From Hyalella azteca (taxonomy: Eukaryota; Arthropoda; Malacostraca; Amphipoda; Hyalellidae): a DNA stretch of 64,000 nucleotides. The notes beneath the pieces were generated by a model. That model saw only the letters and a list, made by a program, of their open reading frames with translations, had not been told where the DNA came from and searched no databases. The position numbers and the translations under genes are program-made. The stretch lies in the NCBI RefSeq assembly GCF_000764305.2, contig NW_025931701.1, positions 372,001 through 436,000 on the forward strand. Reading direction: 5' to 3'. Each line of letters opens with the position of its first letter. The first letter of the stretch is position 1. This document shows positions 8,490 to 20,889 of the stretch, piece by piece.

Positions 8490-11400
8490 CCTCCTAGAGT
8501 GGCCCCCACTCACGCATTCAGTTACACTCACAGGAAGTGCGTTCGCTAGCTGCTCGTCTCGCTTGAACTCCTTACCGCACGCTGCGCGAGACGCGTTACT
8601 TTACTTTTCCATTGAATTTAGAAGCACATTTGCTAATATAACCCTCCAGATCGACACATTTCGACTTGTTTTATGATGTTGGAGATCGAAAAAAATTACT
8701 CAAAGCTCCGATTCTATGTGAGAAACAATTAAATTTTCAGAGTTCGTTGCCCGAGTAAATGCACACTTATAGCTTGACAACGTAATATGAATTAATTAAA
8801 TGGGCTAAAAATCAAATGACTTCAACTGAGAAAAACACAGAGGATGAAAAATTTGATGAATGAGTTGTTGAATGAAGTTAGTCGAGTTCACAAATTATTA
8901 GTAGTATGAAACGTTGAGTCATCATCGAGTATTATTGAACCATTAATGAATTTTTCCAGGACTCTATAATATAATCATAATGCGTATAATCTCAATTCAA
9001 GAAAATTATGCTTTGATACCTCAATTAGCCACAGAAAAGTTTGAGTGAATAGTCTAAAACGTCTCACAAGAAGTGCTGACATTATAATCATGACGATACA
9101 ATAACAGGAACGATTTGAACAGCTTATTCGTAATTTTAAATAATTACGTAATTACTGTTGTGGATACGTAGCATTTCGATAAAATACTTATAACAGATTT
9201 AGATCCGAGCAGTTGCTGGCAACGCAGAATAATCACAATTTCTAGTTTTGAAACATATCTGTCAGGGACACAAATTCATAAGGAACAGGGGGATGTACCG
9301 GGTGGGTTATACGAGTAAGAAATCGAGAAGTGAGTACTGAGTAGGGTAAAAAAGTGAGAAGTGTAGCTCTATACTGCGTGGTCGATCGGTTCTTAGAATC
9401 CAGGGCATGCCAATTAGTGCGGCGAGATGAGACGTCAAGCTGAGACCCTGCTAGCCAACTGGAGACTTATAAATTGCAGCGCCAAATGCAGGTGCCGTAA
9501 CAGTGCACACAATTATACCCGTCTCTCATTGTTCACTCGCATCTCAGAATCTGGCACAGATATTGCTGCCAAGTTCTTCAGAGGATACAATTGACTGTAG
9601 AGAAACAAGTAATAAATAGATTCAGTGCAGCAAAGAGTTCGACCTAATAAAATGGATGCCCACTTCCGCCAAGCACCTCATTAGTCAACAAATTGGGGTA
9701 GTTTTAACGAGAGAAAGATTCTATGGGGGACCGTCAACGAACAGGAAGTCATCTCGTCTTAACTATACACGACTTTTGTCGCCGTTACGAATGCCTTCGA
9801 GTTCTTGGAACGCAAAACAGTTCCACTGGCATAGCGCAATAATATTTTTTAGTCGATTCTCTCAGGTGCTCAACCATTAAATAGGAATCTAATTTGAAAG
9901 TTATTCTTTGGGAAAATCGTGGTGCTAAGCGGGCGAAAGAGCAATCTACTGATGTACAGCGTGAAATTTGAAGCAATGATCCGTCAAGCCGTCGCGTGAG
10001 AAATTTAACAAGTAATTGAAGCTTGATCTGTAAATATTGATCGATTGAATTTAACACCGTTCTTATTAGGGAATCTAAATGAACTTAGAAATAATTAATT
10101 GCATTTAACATGGGCAACACGCTCCTAGAATCTTGGGACGTGATACGACGAGCAGAACAAGAGAGACGAGATTTTTTATGACCTGAGATAGAAAGCCGCA
10201 AGCAAGAGACGCTCGAGGCTTTCTCTGTCTTCACCCACGCCCCATTTTGTGCTCACCAAAGACCGCACTTCTGCCCAGGTTAACTCACAAATACCAACAT
10301 CAACCATAAAAACATTAAATTCTCATGAAAGGACAATAATTAATGTATGAGTCATATCAACTACAATATAAACTAAAAATAATACCACAAGCGTATAATT
10401 AAGAAAAATTTCATATCGAGCAAACGGCATGTATGATGAAACCTTTCGCGTTAATTGCAATAATTATGATCATCTTGCATGCATTTTCATTTCGTTAGTT
10501 TATAATTTTGCATCGATCGATACTAACAACCAGCCGTATAGGAACATAAATGTAGAGAAGTTATTTGTTATTCTACTTCAGTATTTTAGAGCAAGGGGAT
10601 GTAGGGGTACACCCTCAACTGTGGTGTTGGGTGACACGTACGACAAACTGAACAGTCGAGGTCACCTATGTTCTAAAATCAATTAGAATGGTTCCTATGT
10701 AGAGTCACTCAAAAACTTTCTGATCCTCATGTGAGACAAATAGAAAAGTATTATTAATGATTAATTTGGAATTCAAATAGTCGTTCGATTATATAAAAAA
10801 TCAGCAGTTAAAAAAACTCGAATGCCGTTACTGCGCTATTTGAATACAGCAACGGGTGATTCTATTGATAAGTTATTCATAGCAAGAGTAAAATAATTGT
10901 TTAGTGAGAGGCTAAGCATGGTATACAAGTAGAGAAATCAACAGGCCTTAGAAATAAGAACGAATGGAGTGGCTGCCGCCACATCCTGTGTCACAAGACC
11001 GTGGGTGGAATGAGCCTTATAGTGCTTCCCTAGCGCCAGATATCCTTTCCAGGAGATGCCTAACTGCGGCTTGAAAAAGTGATTAGTTACTTGATATCTT
11101 GAGACCTGAAGCACGATTCAAATTCTGCTCGATACCGAACATATCTCTTCCTAATATCCACGGCCTAATCTGGGTATTTATATCAATTCCGTTTCATAAT
11201 TTTCGGGACCAACGAATGACTTGTATATTTTAGGTGCTGACATCGCATTTCTTAGCTTGTTTGTAAGGAAAGCTGAAATTATTGAATGAAAAGAAGTATA
11301 CAAATATGCCACCTCGAGAATCATGTCACGAGATAGCTTAACAACTTCAGATAGACATAGGAAGACATGGGCTAGCGGCTAATTAGCGAGCTCCAATAGA

Positions 11401-13430
11401 AGCTTCTGCGTGCACCCTAAAAAGGATGCTGACTTGAGCTTCTCAAAATTCAGAGAAGCTCTCTCAAAAACTCAGAAGCAAACAAAATGTCCCGGGAAAA
11501 GGCTAATTAGTAGCGACAGAACAGAGCTGAAACAAGACCTTTGGAGGTACTCATTGAAGGTACTGAAACCAGACCGTTGGAGGTACTCCATAAGAGGCCG
11601 ACCCGCAGAGCGCAGACGTAGACAGGAAAGAGTCGAGTATCGTTTAGATGCTTCACAGCGCTGCGGATGTACATGTAAATTGACACGACCGCGTCGATTT
11701 TATGCCAGGACTTTCGTGGTCGTTCTTTTGGAATAAAACCTGAACCACGGAAGTGAGTTACAAACATCACGCTGAGATTCATTTTAGGCAACAATGTAAC
11801 ACATACCGAATAGATGAGGAACATTACGTGACGTTTCCAGTATTTGGTAAATTAATAACTGATTATTAATAATGGTTCGGGAGATAAAAATAGCGAATTG
11901 ACGAAATCTTATACCATCGAATCAAATGCCATATATTCAACGTGTATGTAAATATGCAAATTCCATATTGTTTTTGTTCTGTAGATGATCAAAAATTGTG
12001 TTAAACTGAAGTAACTACGTGACACGTAAAGTTTGTTAATCACGAGATCACCCACGCTAAAATGAAAAAAAGATAATAAAATAAAAGAGAGATAATTTAG
12101 ACGCAACACATGCATCCCAGCCAAAGAACATGTCAGCATATTATCATTAGGAGTCTTGGTGAGTAAGGGGAAGTTATTTTAATATATGTTAACAGATAAC
12201 AGGAGTACGCATGAAATTGAGGAACTCTTCACTTATAGATTAAAAAATGATCGAAAGAAAAGTTTTAAAGCAAACACAATGTTTATTTGCAACAATGTAC
12301 TAGAACATTTGAGAATCTAGGCATAAATTTTAACTTGAGCTAGTTGGTTAAATGTTCCAAAGATTAGAATTTCATGCGATGATCTAGCAAATTTGTTTCT
12401 ATTACTCGAATTATAAAATTATTTTCACGAAAGAAGAGCTAACTAAACGAAACAGAAAAGGTATTATATTGAATTCATCATCGTCAAAAGGTCCTGAACA
12501 GTACCTATGACGAAGGTGAAAACTTTATAATTCACATAAAAAATTAAAGCTGGGCCTATTTTTATTATCAAGCATACTAACGATGAATCAGTTTATCTAG
12601 GAATCCGAGAATATCGATTCGCGTGGCTGTGATGAACTTCAAGCCCGCATGAAGATCAGCGGTCAAATGACGCCATCATGAGACGCTAGAATGTCGAGCC
12701 TCAATTACAAAGAACTTTCTAAGAAAGCGTTGCAAGAAGGGAAGAATCTACGAGTGACACGTCAAATTACACAAACAATTGAAGTTAATGGCGGACAACC
12801 CAACAGTAGCTTCTGAGATAGGGGTAGTTCTATGAAAATGTGTATACTCAGTATATTGTTTACTTGAAGCGAATGTTGATCTATACATTAAAATTATTAA
12901 ATGGCTATTATATTTATCAGTTGGAAAAATACATGAATGCATGGTTGGAGTTAGGCACTGATTAAAAACGAGACGGTAAGTATTTAATATTAAAAAGTAC
13001 AGAAATCTAAGGTACAAGAAAATACAATAAGAGGATTTTTCATCTTAACTGTATTAGAAATGGTAGAGCAGCAAGCTAACATGAACATGAAGGTTACAAT
13101 GAATGCTAGTTGGCAAATGAAGACAATCGAAGAGGCAAAATAAGGCTTAAATTGTTGAGCAGCCGCTAATCCGTATGCGTGATATTCTTTCACGCGATGC
13201 AGAACTTGACTTAACTTATAATCGAACGCGAAGAGTGGAAGAACTAAATTTAAATGCCCAAATAAAATAAAAGAACTCATACGAATAATTATAGTCTTTC
13301 GATCATCATAATAAACTGGTATTTTTATAATGGAGCCAATCGTCAGATTGAACTGGTATTATTATGAATGCAACAACAAAATGGAATGAATTGATTTCGC
13401 TGCATTTGGAAGAGTTGACGGCACAAGAAG
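8490..13430. other. Presumed intron, AT-rich, no exon found
   Basis: I see no secure gene. A minus-strand stretch at about 8590-8530 reads CGKEFKRDEQLANALP just before a GTGAGT, but it has no partner exon. Minus-strand 11072-10950 opens after a good acceptor (pyrimidine tract then GCCGCAG) and reads LGISWKGYLALGKHYKAH, but no donor follows. The plus-strand frame 11410-11736 (108 residues) contains an internal duplication around LWRYS and looks like repeat-derived DNA. Confidence 0.45.
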
Positions 13431-13458
13431 CCGGTGCCACATCAGCTGATGACGTGTA

Positions 13459-13781
13459 CAAGTCACCCACCACATAGCGGCACCAGCCGCTGTGTGGACA
13501 AGTCACCCACCACATAGCGGCACCAGCTGCTGTGTGGACAAGTCACCCACCACATAGCGGCACCAGCCGCTGTGTGGCCAAGTCACCCACCACATAGCGG
13601 CACCAGCCGCTGTGTGGCCAAGTCACCCACCACATAGCGGCACCAGCTGCTGTGTGGACAAGTCACCCACCACATAGCGGCACCAGCCGCTGTGTGGCCA
13701 AGTCACCCACCACATAGCGGCACCAGCCGCTGTGTGGCCAAGTCACCCACCACATAGCGGCACCATGCAGCTGCTGTGTGG
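13459..13781. repeat. 40-bp minisatellite, eight units
   Basis: Units start at 13459, 13499, 13539, 13579, 13619, 13659, 13699 and 13739 (the last with a 3-base insertion), opening CAAGTCACCCACCACATAGC. They are very homogeneous. The main variants are CAGCCGCTG/CAGCTGCTG and GGACA/GGCCA. This suggests recent expansion. Confidence 0.93.
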
Positions 13782-13784
13782 AAG

Positions 13785-16700
13785 GAGAGAAAGAAGAGCA
13801 GGGAGTGAGAGCTCCAGAACCTCGAACAAAAACTAAGCGTTCTCTGATCCCGCAAGAATGCAACTTCTTCATGCGTCCGCTGGCAGATGTTTCATAAAAC
13901 AAATGATATGTTGTCGAATGGATAGGCATGGCGCGAGAAGAATCTAATAAAAGCTTTTTGCGGTGATATCAGAACAGAATAAATTACATATAAGCGCAAG
14001 TCGAAAACGTTTCTACTATAAGGACATCAAGTTCATTCCTTAAGTTATAGACGAGTAGAAATAATGCGACGAAAATTGTCCAAATTAAATACATTTCGAA
14101 GCTATAATTTTGGAGTTAAGGCAATAATAGCGTTCTTACCCGACAAAAAAAAAAACATTCGATCATCACGGTTCTCGAAGCAGCTGTCCATCTAGTCGTT
14201 ATATTGAGATAAAGCCTCAATCATTTGAGACGGAAAACATACATAGATGTGAGAGGCACTTGAATGGAATAACAAAGGAATTACCAGGAATTGAGTTGTT
14301 AAGATGCCATAGTAATTATATAACGATTTACTTCTGCTCGTTAATAACACGTAGACTGAGTGAAAACTGAATTCTGGAAATTTCAGAAGGCCATGAAATG
14401 ATCAATTCACTTTATGATGTAATAAATATTTAGCAGATTCGTTAAGCTGCCGTATTTCAATAACTGATAATGCAAATGAATTGTACGAAGTACTGTATGT
14501 TTCCTTTCTAGATACTTAAAAGATGTGCAGAACATTCTCGACAGAAGAGAGAACGTAACCGGAACGAAATGCTGAAACGGTAATGGTTAAAGGAAAATTT
14601 CAGTTTGCTATGAACTTAAAAATCGCAACAGAACAGGCAACATCGTATGACAGTACCAGCACGGTTTCAAAAGCAAAATGATATCTTCCTCGTATAATTC
14701 ACAAGATGTACTCTAATTACTCAACTCAAAGTAAGAAAAACGCAAATGAGTGCACAAAACTAAAGAAAGTTTCAGAGACCGACAATACATCAAAAGTTAA
14801 CGAAGCAATTAAGATTAATCGAATATCCCAGTGTGTCCGTGATTATATATACGTATGGCAGCCGCTCCATGTGCGCGCGTCATCAGCGCACAAGTTTGTT
14901 TACACAAGCGCGGGTGTGACCAAAGAGGAATGCGCTACCGGGCTTCACAAGCCGCTGCTGCTTCATTCTCGCCTTACGTAACATCACCCTCTTCGTCACC
15001 GTCACCACGCAAGCGCCGGGAGACCGCACTCCAAATGAACTTTCTCATTCCAATGGCCTCCTATTAAATACAAACTTTCATTGCACGTCGTATATTACAA
15101 CAGGAAAGAATAGGAAGAGGAAAAAATAAACAATTTAGTAATTAGTTTCAGGATTTGATGGAGTTTCCTTGATCTAGTTTCCAGTGCATGGTCATCGTTG
15201 ACTTATATGCAATAGGTATTTTAACTTCCGATAAGGACTAAAAATATGTACGGTAACTCTTAACTGTGAGTGAAAACGATTACTTTTTTATTAGAAGAAT
15301 AATTTCTCCCTAAATATGAAATGATTGATTAAAATAATAATTTTTTAACAACGATTGTAAAATCAACAACGTGGAGTATCTAAAAAGCTTCTCCACACTA
15401 CATTTTATATTTTGCACGTTACTTTTTATTTTTGAACGACAAATTATAAAATTCGTCAAAAAAGTTTTGGATGAATAAAATACATTACTTTCCATTGTCA
15501 AAAGTTTGATACCGATTTGTCTGCACAATAATTTTGTTCTGTGAGTCAAATACCACAACAAAATATCAGTCTCGCCGTCTTAGACTCGCCTCGCTAAGGA
15601 CAAAGCCACGAGCCTCCATAGACTCGATGCGCATTGAGGCGATGCACGACTCAGCGAATTCGCTATAAAACGCGGTGAGTTTGAACAAAATGAAGTACTT
15701 CATAAACACTGGACTCGAGCGTTTAAGAGGCACGGAAAATCGGATAAAACTTCTGTGTGTCTGGATTAGAACTTTAATACGTGTTATAAAATTGTAATTG
15801 TTGCGCAGTAAAAATACATCATCGTATTCAAATTCATCGGTCCCCCCATGACTCATTTAAGAACAAATTTCAAGAGCACCGAAATTAAAACGTTCGTATG
15901 AACTTGCAGAATAACAATTTCATTGAATTTCATAAGGAAGCAAATCTTAGCCGATTTGCGAGGTATTCAATCGTACAGCTATATCTGAAGGAGGTCTTTC
16001 ATTTTTTAAATGTACATCATCTCTTATTATCATCGTCTTATGATGATTAAATTTTGATGTTTTTTGTGACTAATAGGTACACATCACTCAACTGCCCGAA
16101 CTCACCTAACATATCAGCCTAACTGCCAAACTCACTACTGCTTAGATTTCGAATGATTTATTAAAGCTAATATATCCCAGATCATAAAATTGATCATGAT
16201 ATCTTGGATCAAAATTTTGATCAATTTTACTATTATCCATTTAGCCTAACATTTAGGCTTAATTTTGTATTCACATTGACTAATAATTTACTGTTGATTA
16301 CTATGTCAAGAGACTACTTAAATGGCCTAAACATAATTTGTTCCAACGAATGAAGTTCATTCATATCAATGCACTTGGTACATGAAGCAGCTCTGCTCTA
16401 ATAGCGCAAAGACTTCCGACGTTGGCAACTGATTCAGGATATTTTGCAATGCTTGGAGGTCAGATACTGAAGCAAAGTTTTGCATCATTGTAAATTGCAC
16501 CGATCATTGATGAAGCTGATGTTTCTATACGATTGTGTGCGAGTGTATCCCAGTACGAGTTTGATTATGATGAGCTGCAATGCTACCGCGAACATGAACA
16601 AGGATTTATTTAGCAATAATAGCAATGTAAAAAACGATAACACCTGCCACTCTCGGGTACCTCCTTTCCTAATTTTATAATTTTTCTCAGTGGGCCTCCA

Positions 16701-17995
16701 AGTTTCCGTATCTTTACATCGATGCAAGTTTTAGTGAGAAAAATTACAAATCAGTTATTTTAACGTAATTTTATTGCGTATTAATCTTGACGTCGTCAAG
16801 TGACAATTATAACGTGAATATCCTTGGTCCTATCTTCCAAACAACGTTCGGGTGCTGCAAAAATATTTAACATAAAACAGGAAATAAATTTATCTGTGTC
16901 TGTTCATGTTTTGAAAATTTCTTTCCGTTTTCTGGTAGCGATAAGAAAATTATTGCTACACTGACGAGTGAAGCATGTATTTACTAAACCTACGAATTAA
17001 GAAGGTTCCTCTTGTGATGTTCTTCGTATATAGGTTGTTTTTCCTGTTCGGCAAGGAGATGAATTACAATCTCTGATACTTTAAGAGATAAATTCACGGT
17101 TAAAATTTAGAGCAATGATAAGGAAACGAGAGTAACAGACAGGCTGGGAACGCTTATAGCAATTCTGTCTCTGGAGCACGTATGCATTGGGTCGCTAAAA
17201 TCTCATGCTGAGTATGCTATTAAATACATCAATATTGCACTTAAATTATTGAATTGTTTTACTCAGACAGTCTTCATGAGACTGGCATTTTCAAATCAAG
17301 TCAGGCAGCGTCAGCAAATGTAAGATTGTTATAGACCGTAGGCAAGGAATGGATTAGTCTAGCCAGACATCAACACGACATTAAAAATAAAAGCTTACAA
17401 GATACTTTTTTCAGTTTCGATTCATATTGTTTTCTCTCTGCTAGCTGCTGACAAGCGTCTAGAGCAATATGAATTTCATTCGGCACAGTTAGATCAACAC
17501 GCCTTCTAAGTCAGATATTTTATGTCATTATCACTCTGACAAAAAACTGGACTCTACATGCATGCAGCCATCGCAAAGCATAAATATGTGCAATGATTTA
17601 CAGCCTAAATGATTGTTATCACCGAGCAGTAAGCTACGTGATGGAGCGCATCTTGAGCTCGGAAGAATTAGATAAAAAGTACTATATTGTCTCTTATGAT
17701 TGAATAGTCGTGGTACAGACAAGGTGAGAGACGAATATTAAAACGATCAGAACGTAATTTATACTAATGTAACCTTCAGCTAACCTTCAGACTTTAGAAC
17801 TCAACTAAATAAATATACAAATATAAGCAACGAAGCAAAATACTCAAGTTGATTTCGAAATTTAATTAACATTGTTGCCACGAACTCATTCGTGAACAAT
17901 TTATTTTTACTGCAAAATTTATCTAAATCCAAATGTACATGGGCAGTTTCTTGAATAAGATCTTAAATGATTCTTACATTACATAAATTATAACA
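13785..17995. other. Presumed intron, AT-rich, no exon found
   Basis: Nothing is secure here. The GC-rich island 14850-15030 has open frames on both strands (plus 14855-15067, 70 residues; minus, a frame containing MLRKARMKQQRLVKPGSAFL). The strand and any coding role are undecided. A minus-strand frame of 96 residues at 15856-15566 has no recognisable domain. Confidence 0.45.
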
Positions 17996-18090
17996 TAGAG
18001 GGAAAAGAGCAGCAGGTTGGCGGGTACGTGGAGCGCCGGAGAGGGAAAGGAGCAGCAGGTTGGCGGGTACGTGGAACGCGGGAGAGGGAA
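17996..18090. repeat. About 43-bp tandem duplication
   Basis: Two and a part copies of a GC-rich unit containing GAGCAGCAGGTTGGCGGGTA lie in tandem. Related but degenerate G-rich sequence (GGTACGTGGAGC) continues to about 18270. Open frames on both strands across it (minus 18389-17988, plus 18017-18277) follow from the repeat composition. Confidence 0.75.
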
Positions 18091-18279
18091 AGGAATATGC
18101 CGCAAGGTAGAGCGCGTTCGCAGAGGTGGAACAGGTACCCTAGGTACCGACGGTAGGTACGAGAAGCGCGGCATCGAAGGAGAGGAAGGTTGGTATAGGT
18201 ACGTGGAGCACGTCTGCGGGGGAGGAGCACGTCTGCAGGTCCGACGAACGCGGCGGCGAGGGGAAAGGATGCAATAGGC

Positions 18280-18938
18280 TCGACAAAAAACTCTGGCATG
18301 TCAAGGCATAACGCATCCATACATGGCGCGCAGGGCTGCACTAAATGCACACAATTTCGCGGCACGCGTGCAGACTGGCGACTGCTCATTTTTACTTCAG
18401 CGAGGTCGTGCTTAGACTATGAATAGTTACTACAGCAGCTCAACGCTAATGCTGCTCAAGAAGTGGTTTTTATTAAAATGCGGAGATTGAAGAATGACGG
18501 TAAATTCTATTCAGAACGCCGTAGATTCGTCAAGATTCGTAAAGATCCGCCAATTTTATTCAAAACGCTAGAAATTTCAATCCCACAATAGAATTAAACG
18601 AACGAGGGAATGAATTAAGCATCGCTTCTCTACAAAAATCTGATTATTGACAACATTCAGAGGCCTGGACCAGAAAGGAGCCGCGTAGAAATGCATTTAA
18701 AAAAGAATGCAACTGCAAATTCTGAATAGCAAATTTTAAAATAATTTCAGGAACGTTACGTTTCCTGCAGTCCCGTAACAGTCAAGCATTTTGACAACAA
18801 GGTCTCCAAACAACAAGACGAGGAAAGTCCTCATCTTGTAAGAGGTTGACACGTTGGTAGCCACATGTGTGGATGATGCGAAACGAACAGACGGAACATT
18901 CTTTTCACACTCTATTAATAACGATCAATTCTAATGAA
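18280..18938. other. Non-coding spacer
   Basis: I see nothing in it beyond ordinary AT-rich sequence and a short GC-rich tail from the preceding repeat. Confidence 0.6.
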
Positions 18939-19080
18939 GTTGAGTTGACGTAACGGTTACTCAGCTACGGTTACGGTTGAGTTGACGTAACGGTTACTCA
19001 ACTACGGTTACGGTTGAGTTGACGTAACGGTTACTCAACTACGGTTACGGTTGAGTTGACGTAAGGGTTGCTCAACTAAC
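18939..19080. repeat. 37-bp minisatellite with an internal hairpin, four units
   Basis: Units start at 18939, 18976, 19013 and 19050 (the last partial and diverged). Each contains GTTGAGT and, 13 bases later, its reverse complement ACTCAAC, with GTAAC/GTTAC nested between them. Every unit can therefore fold into a small hairpin. Confidence 0.9.
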
Positions 19081-19169
19081 TAAGATATCAACTACGAACA
19101 ATGAGATAATGACAGCACCGATGACTGTAGTCGCGACCAGCTGTTGCGTTGGAACCGATGGGGAGGCGA

Positions 19170-19525
19170 ATGTTGCGTAGGGGTTAGTGAGGCAGGTGTA
19201 GCGTAGGGGTTAGTGAGGCAGGTGTAGCGTAGGGGTTAGTGGGGCAGATGTAGCGTAGGGTTAGTGACTGTGAGGCATGTGTAGCGTACGGGTTAGTGAG
19301 GCAGGTGTAGCGTACGGGTTAGTGAGGCAGGTGTAGCGTAGGGGTTGGTGGGGCAGGTGTAGCGTAGGGGTTAGTGAGGCAGGTGTAGCGTAGGGGTTAG
19401 TGGGGCAGGTGTAGCAAGTGAGGCAGGTGTAGCGTAGGGGTTAGTGAGGCAGGTGTAGCGTAGGGGTTAGTGAGGCAGGTGAAGCGTAGGGGTTAGTGAG
19501 GCAGGTGTAGCGTACGGGTTAGTGG
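19170..19525. repeat. 26-bp G-rich minisatellite, about 14 units
   Basis: About fourteen units of a 26-bp repeat contain GTGTAGCGTAGGGGTTAGTG, with GGGG/CGGG variants and one internally deleted copy near 19414. Decayed relatives (TTGCGTGGTGGTC, TTGCGTGGAGGTC) continue to about 19860. Plus-strand frames there (19522-19884) come from this G-rich DNA. Confidence 0.9.
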
Positions 19526-20273
19526 GGACGGCGGGTCCTGTGCAGGGGTCAATGGGTGGGGAAGGTTTAGGCCTCGCATATAGTGGTCAGTGTAGGAGGA
19601 GGGGCAGCTGTTGTAGCTGTTGCGTGGTGGTCATTGGATTGGAGGGTAGGAGAAATTACGTAATGATGTCAGTGTGCGGATGTGCAGCAGGGAAGGTAAA
19701 TGTTGCGTATGTCAGGGAACGACATGTGCTGCAGGGAGGGGACAGGTGTTGCGTGGAGGTCAGAGGGAGACATGCATGTGTTGCACTGAGGTCTGTGCGG
19801 GCAAGGGTTGTAGAAAGCGACACGGTGGCCTCGGTGTTGTTTGTACGGCGTTCGGTGTACATATGCTACATTAGAAAAAAATAACTATTACGATTAATAG
19901 GTCGCAGTCTACTGTGACCCTTATCAAGACCTTATAAGGCAGTTTTATTTAGTTATTTTTCTGGAAACATTAATTTCATTCGCAAAATAATTTGAGCATG
20001 ATAGCGTACCGTAACACTGATGAATTGTTTTGACTGTGAAGAGATATGAACACGTTCATTTTCAGTTTTAGAACTGAAATTTTTTCTTCGATCACTTACC
20101 GTAATTATAAAAAATAGAGAAAGCTCAGAAGGCAAACATAATAGTTTAATATTCCATATTTGCATGAGAATGTTTCATATTTGCCAAATTGTTTCGCATT
20201 AATACAAGCCGAACAGTTTTACGACTCGAATGTATATGGCGCAGCAAATAAATGTTTATGACGCAGCAGTAAG

Positions 20274-20445
20274 GAAAATAATCAATAGGGAATATAATAT
20301 ATATTTAGACTGGGTGTAGAAAATAATCAATAGGGAATATAATATATAATAGACTGCGTGTGGAAAATAATCAATAGGGAATATAATATATAATAGACTG
20401 CGTGTGGAAAATAATCAATAGGGAATATATAATAGACTGGGTGTC
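20274..20445. repeat. 44-bp AT-rich minisatellite, four units
   Basis: Four tandem copies contain AATAATCAATAGGGAATATA and end AGACTGCGTGTGG or AGACTGGGTGT. The last copy is shortened by an internal deletion. Confidence 0.9.
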
Positions 20446-20448
20446 GAG

Positions 20449-20613
20449 ATGACCGCGGTGGCTACAGCCACATTGTGGCAGTTGGCAGAGGCAGGCCAGC
20501 GTGTCCACGTAGCGCCATTACTGTCAGCGGTCAAGGTCAACTCTCGCTGCCCGGCATGCACTCCTTACGCACTGCGCTCGCCCATACATAATTATATGCT
20601 CTCAGTGGTATAA
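20449..20613 (+). CDS. Possible small ORF (54 aa) in a GC-rich island between two minisatellites
   Basis: An ATG at 20449 opens a 54-codon frame ending in TAA at 20611-20613, beginning MTAVATATLWQLAEAGQRVH and ending in RSPIHNYMLSVV. Base composition here is clearly GC-richer and CpG-bearing compared with the AT-rich arrays on both sides. I recognise no domain and no Cys/His spacing that makes a known motif. The minus strand is also open over about 48 codons (it reads ELTLTADSNGATWTRWPA), so the strand is not settled. It could be a small gene, an unrecognised exon on either strand, or a unique-sequence remnant. The last codons overlap the start of the downstream repeat. Confidence 0.25.
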   Translation: MTAVATATLWQLAEAGQRVHVAPLLSAVKVNSRCPACTPYALRSPIHNYMLSVV

Positions 20614-20888
20614 ATGGACTCAATGGTATAAATAATGGACTCTCAATGGCATAAATAGACTCTCAATGGTATAAATGGACTCTCAATGGTGTGAATAATG
20701 GACTCAATGGTAATAGTAGACTCTGAATGGCATAAATAATGGACTCTCAATGGTATAAATGGACTCTCAATGGTCTAAATAACCGCTCTCAATGGTCTAA
20801 ATAATGGGCTCTCAATGGCCTAAATAATGGACTCTCAATGGTATAAATGAACTCTCAATGGTATAAATAATGGACTCTCAATGGTCAA
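20592..20888. repeat. 20-23-bp minisatellite (CTCAATGGTATAAAT)
   Basis: About fourteen variable copies of GGACTCTCAATGGTATAAAT, with or without an extra AAT, lie in tandem. Substitutions are frequent, so this array looks older than the 13.5-kb one. Confidence 0.88.
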
Positions 20889-20889
20889 A

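Noticed and set aside
8192..8531. Two 105-residue Leu/Pro/Phe-rich minus-strand frames resembling membrane proteins
   Set aside because: They are the 21-bp purine-rich array read on its pyrimidine strand; hydrophobicity follows from CT-rich codons.
10950..11072. Minus-strand candidate PTB exon (LGISWKGYLALGKHYKAH) after a good acceptor
   Set aside because: No donor follows and the residues do not match the PTB strand pattern beyond a superficial start.
11410..11736. 108-residue plus-strand frame
   Set aside because: It contains an internal near-duplication around GGAGGTACTC and no domain or splice support; probably repeat-derived.
13306..13929. Minus-strand frames with repeated MWWVT.PHSGWCRYVVGD
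   Set aside because: They are translations of the 40-bp minisatellite.
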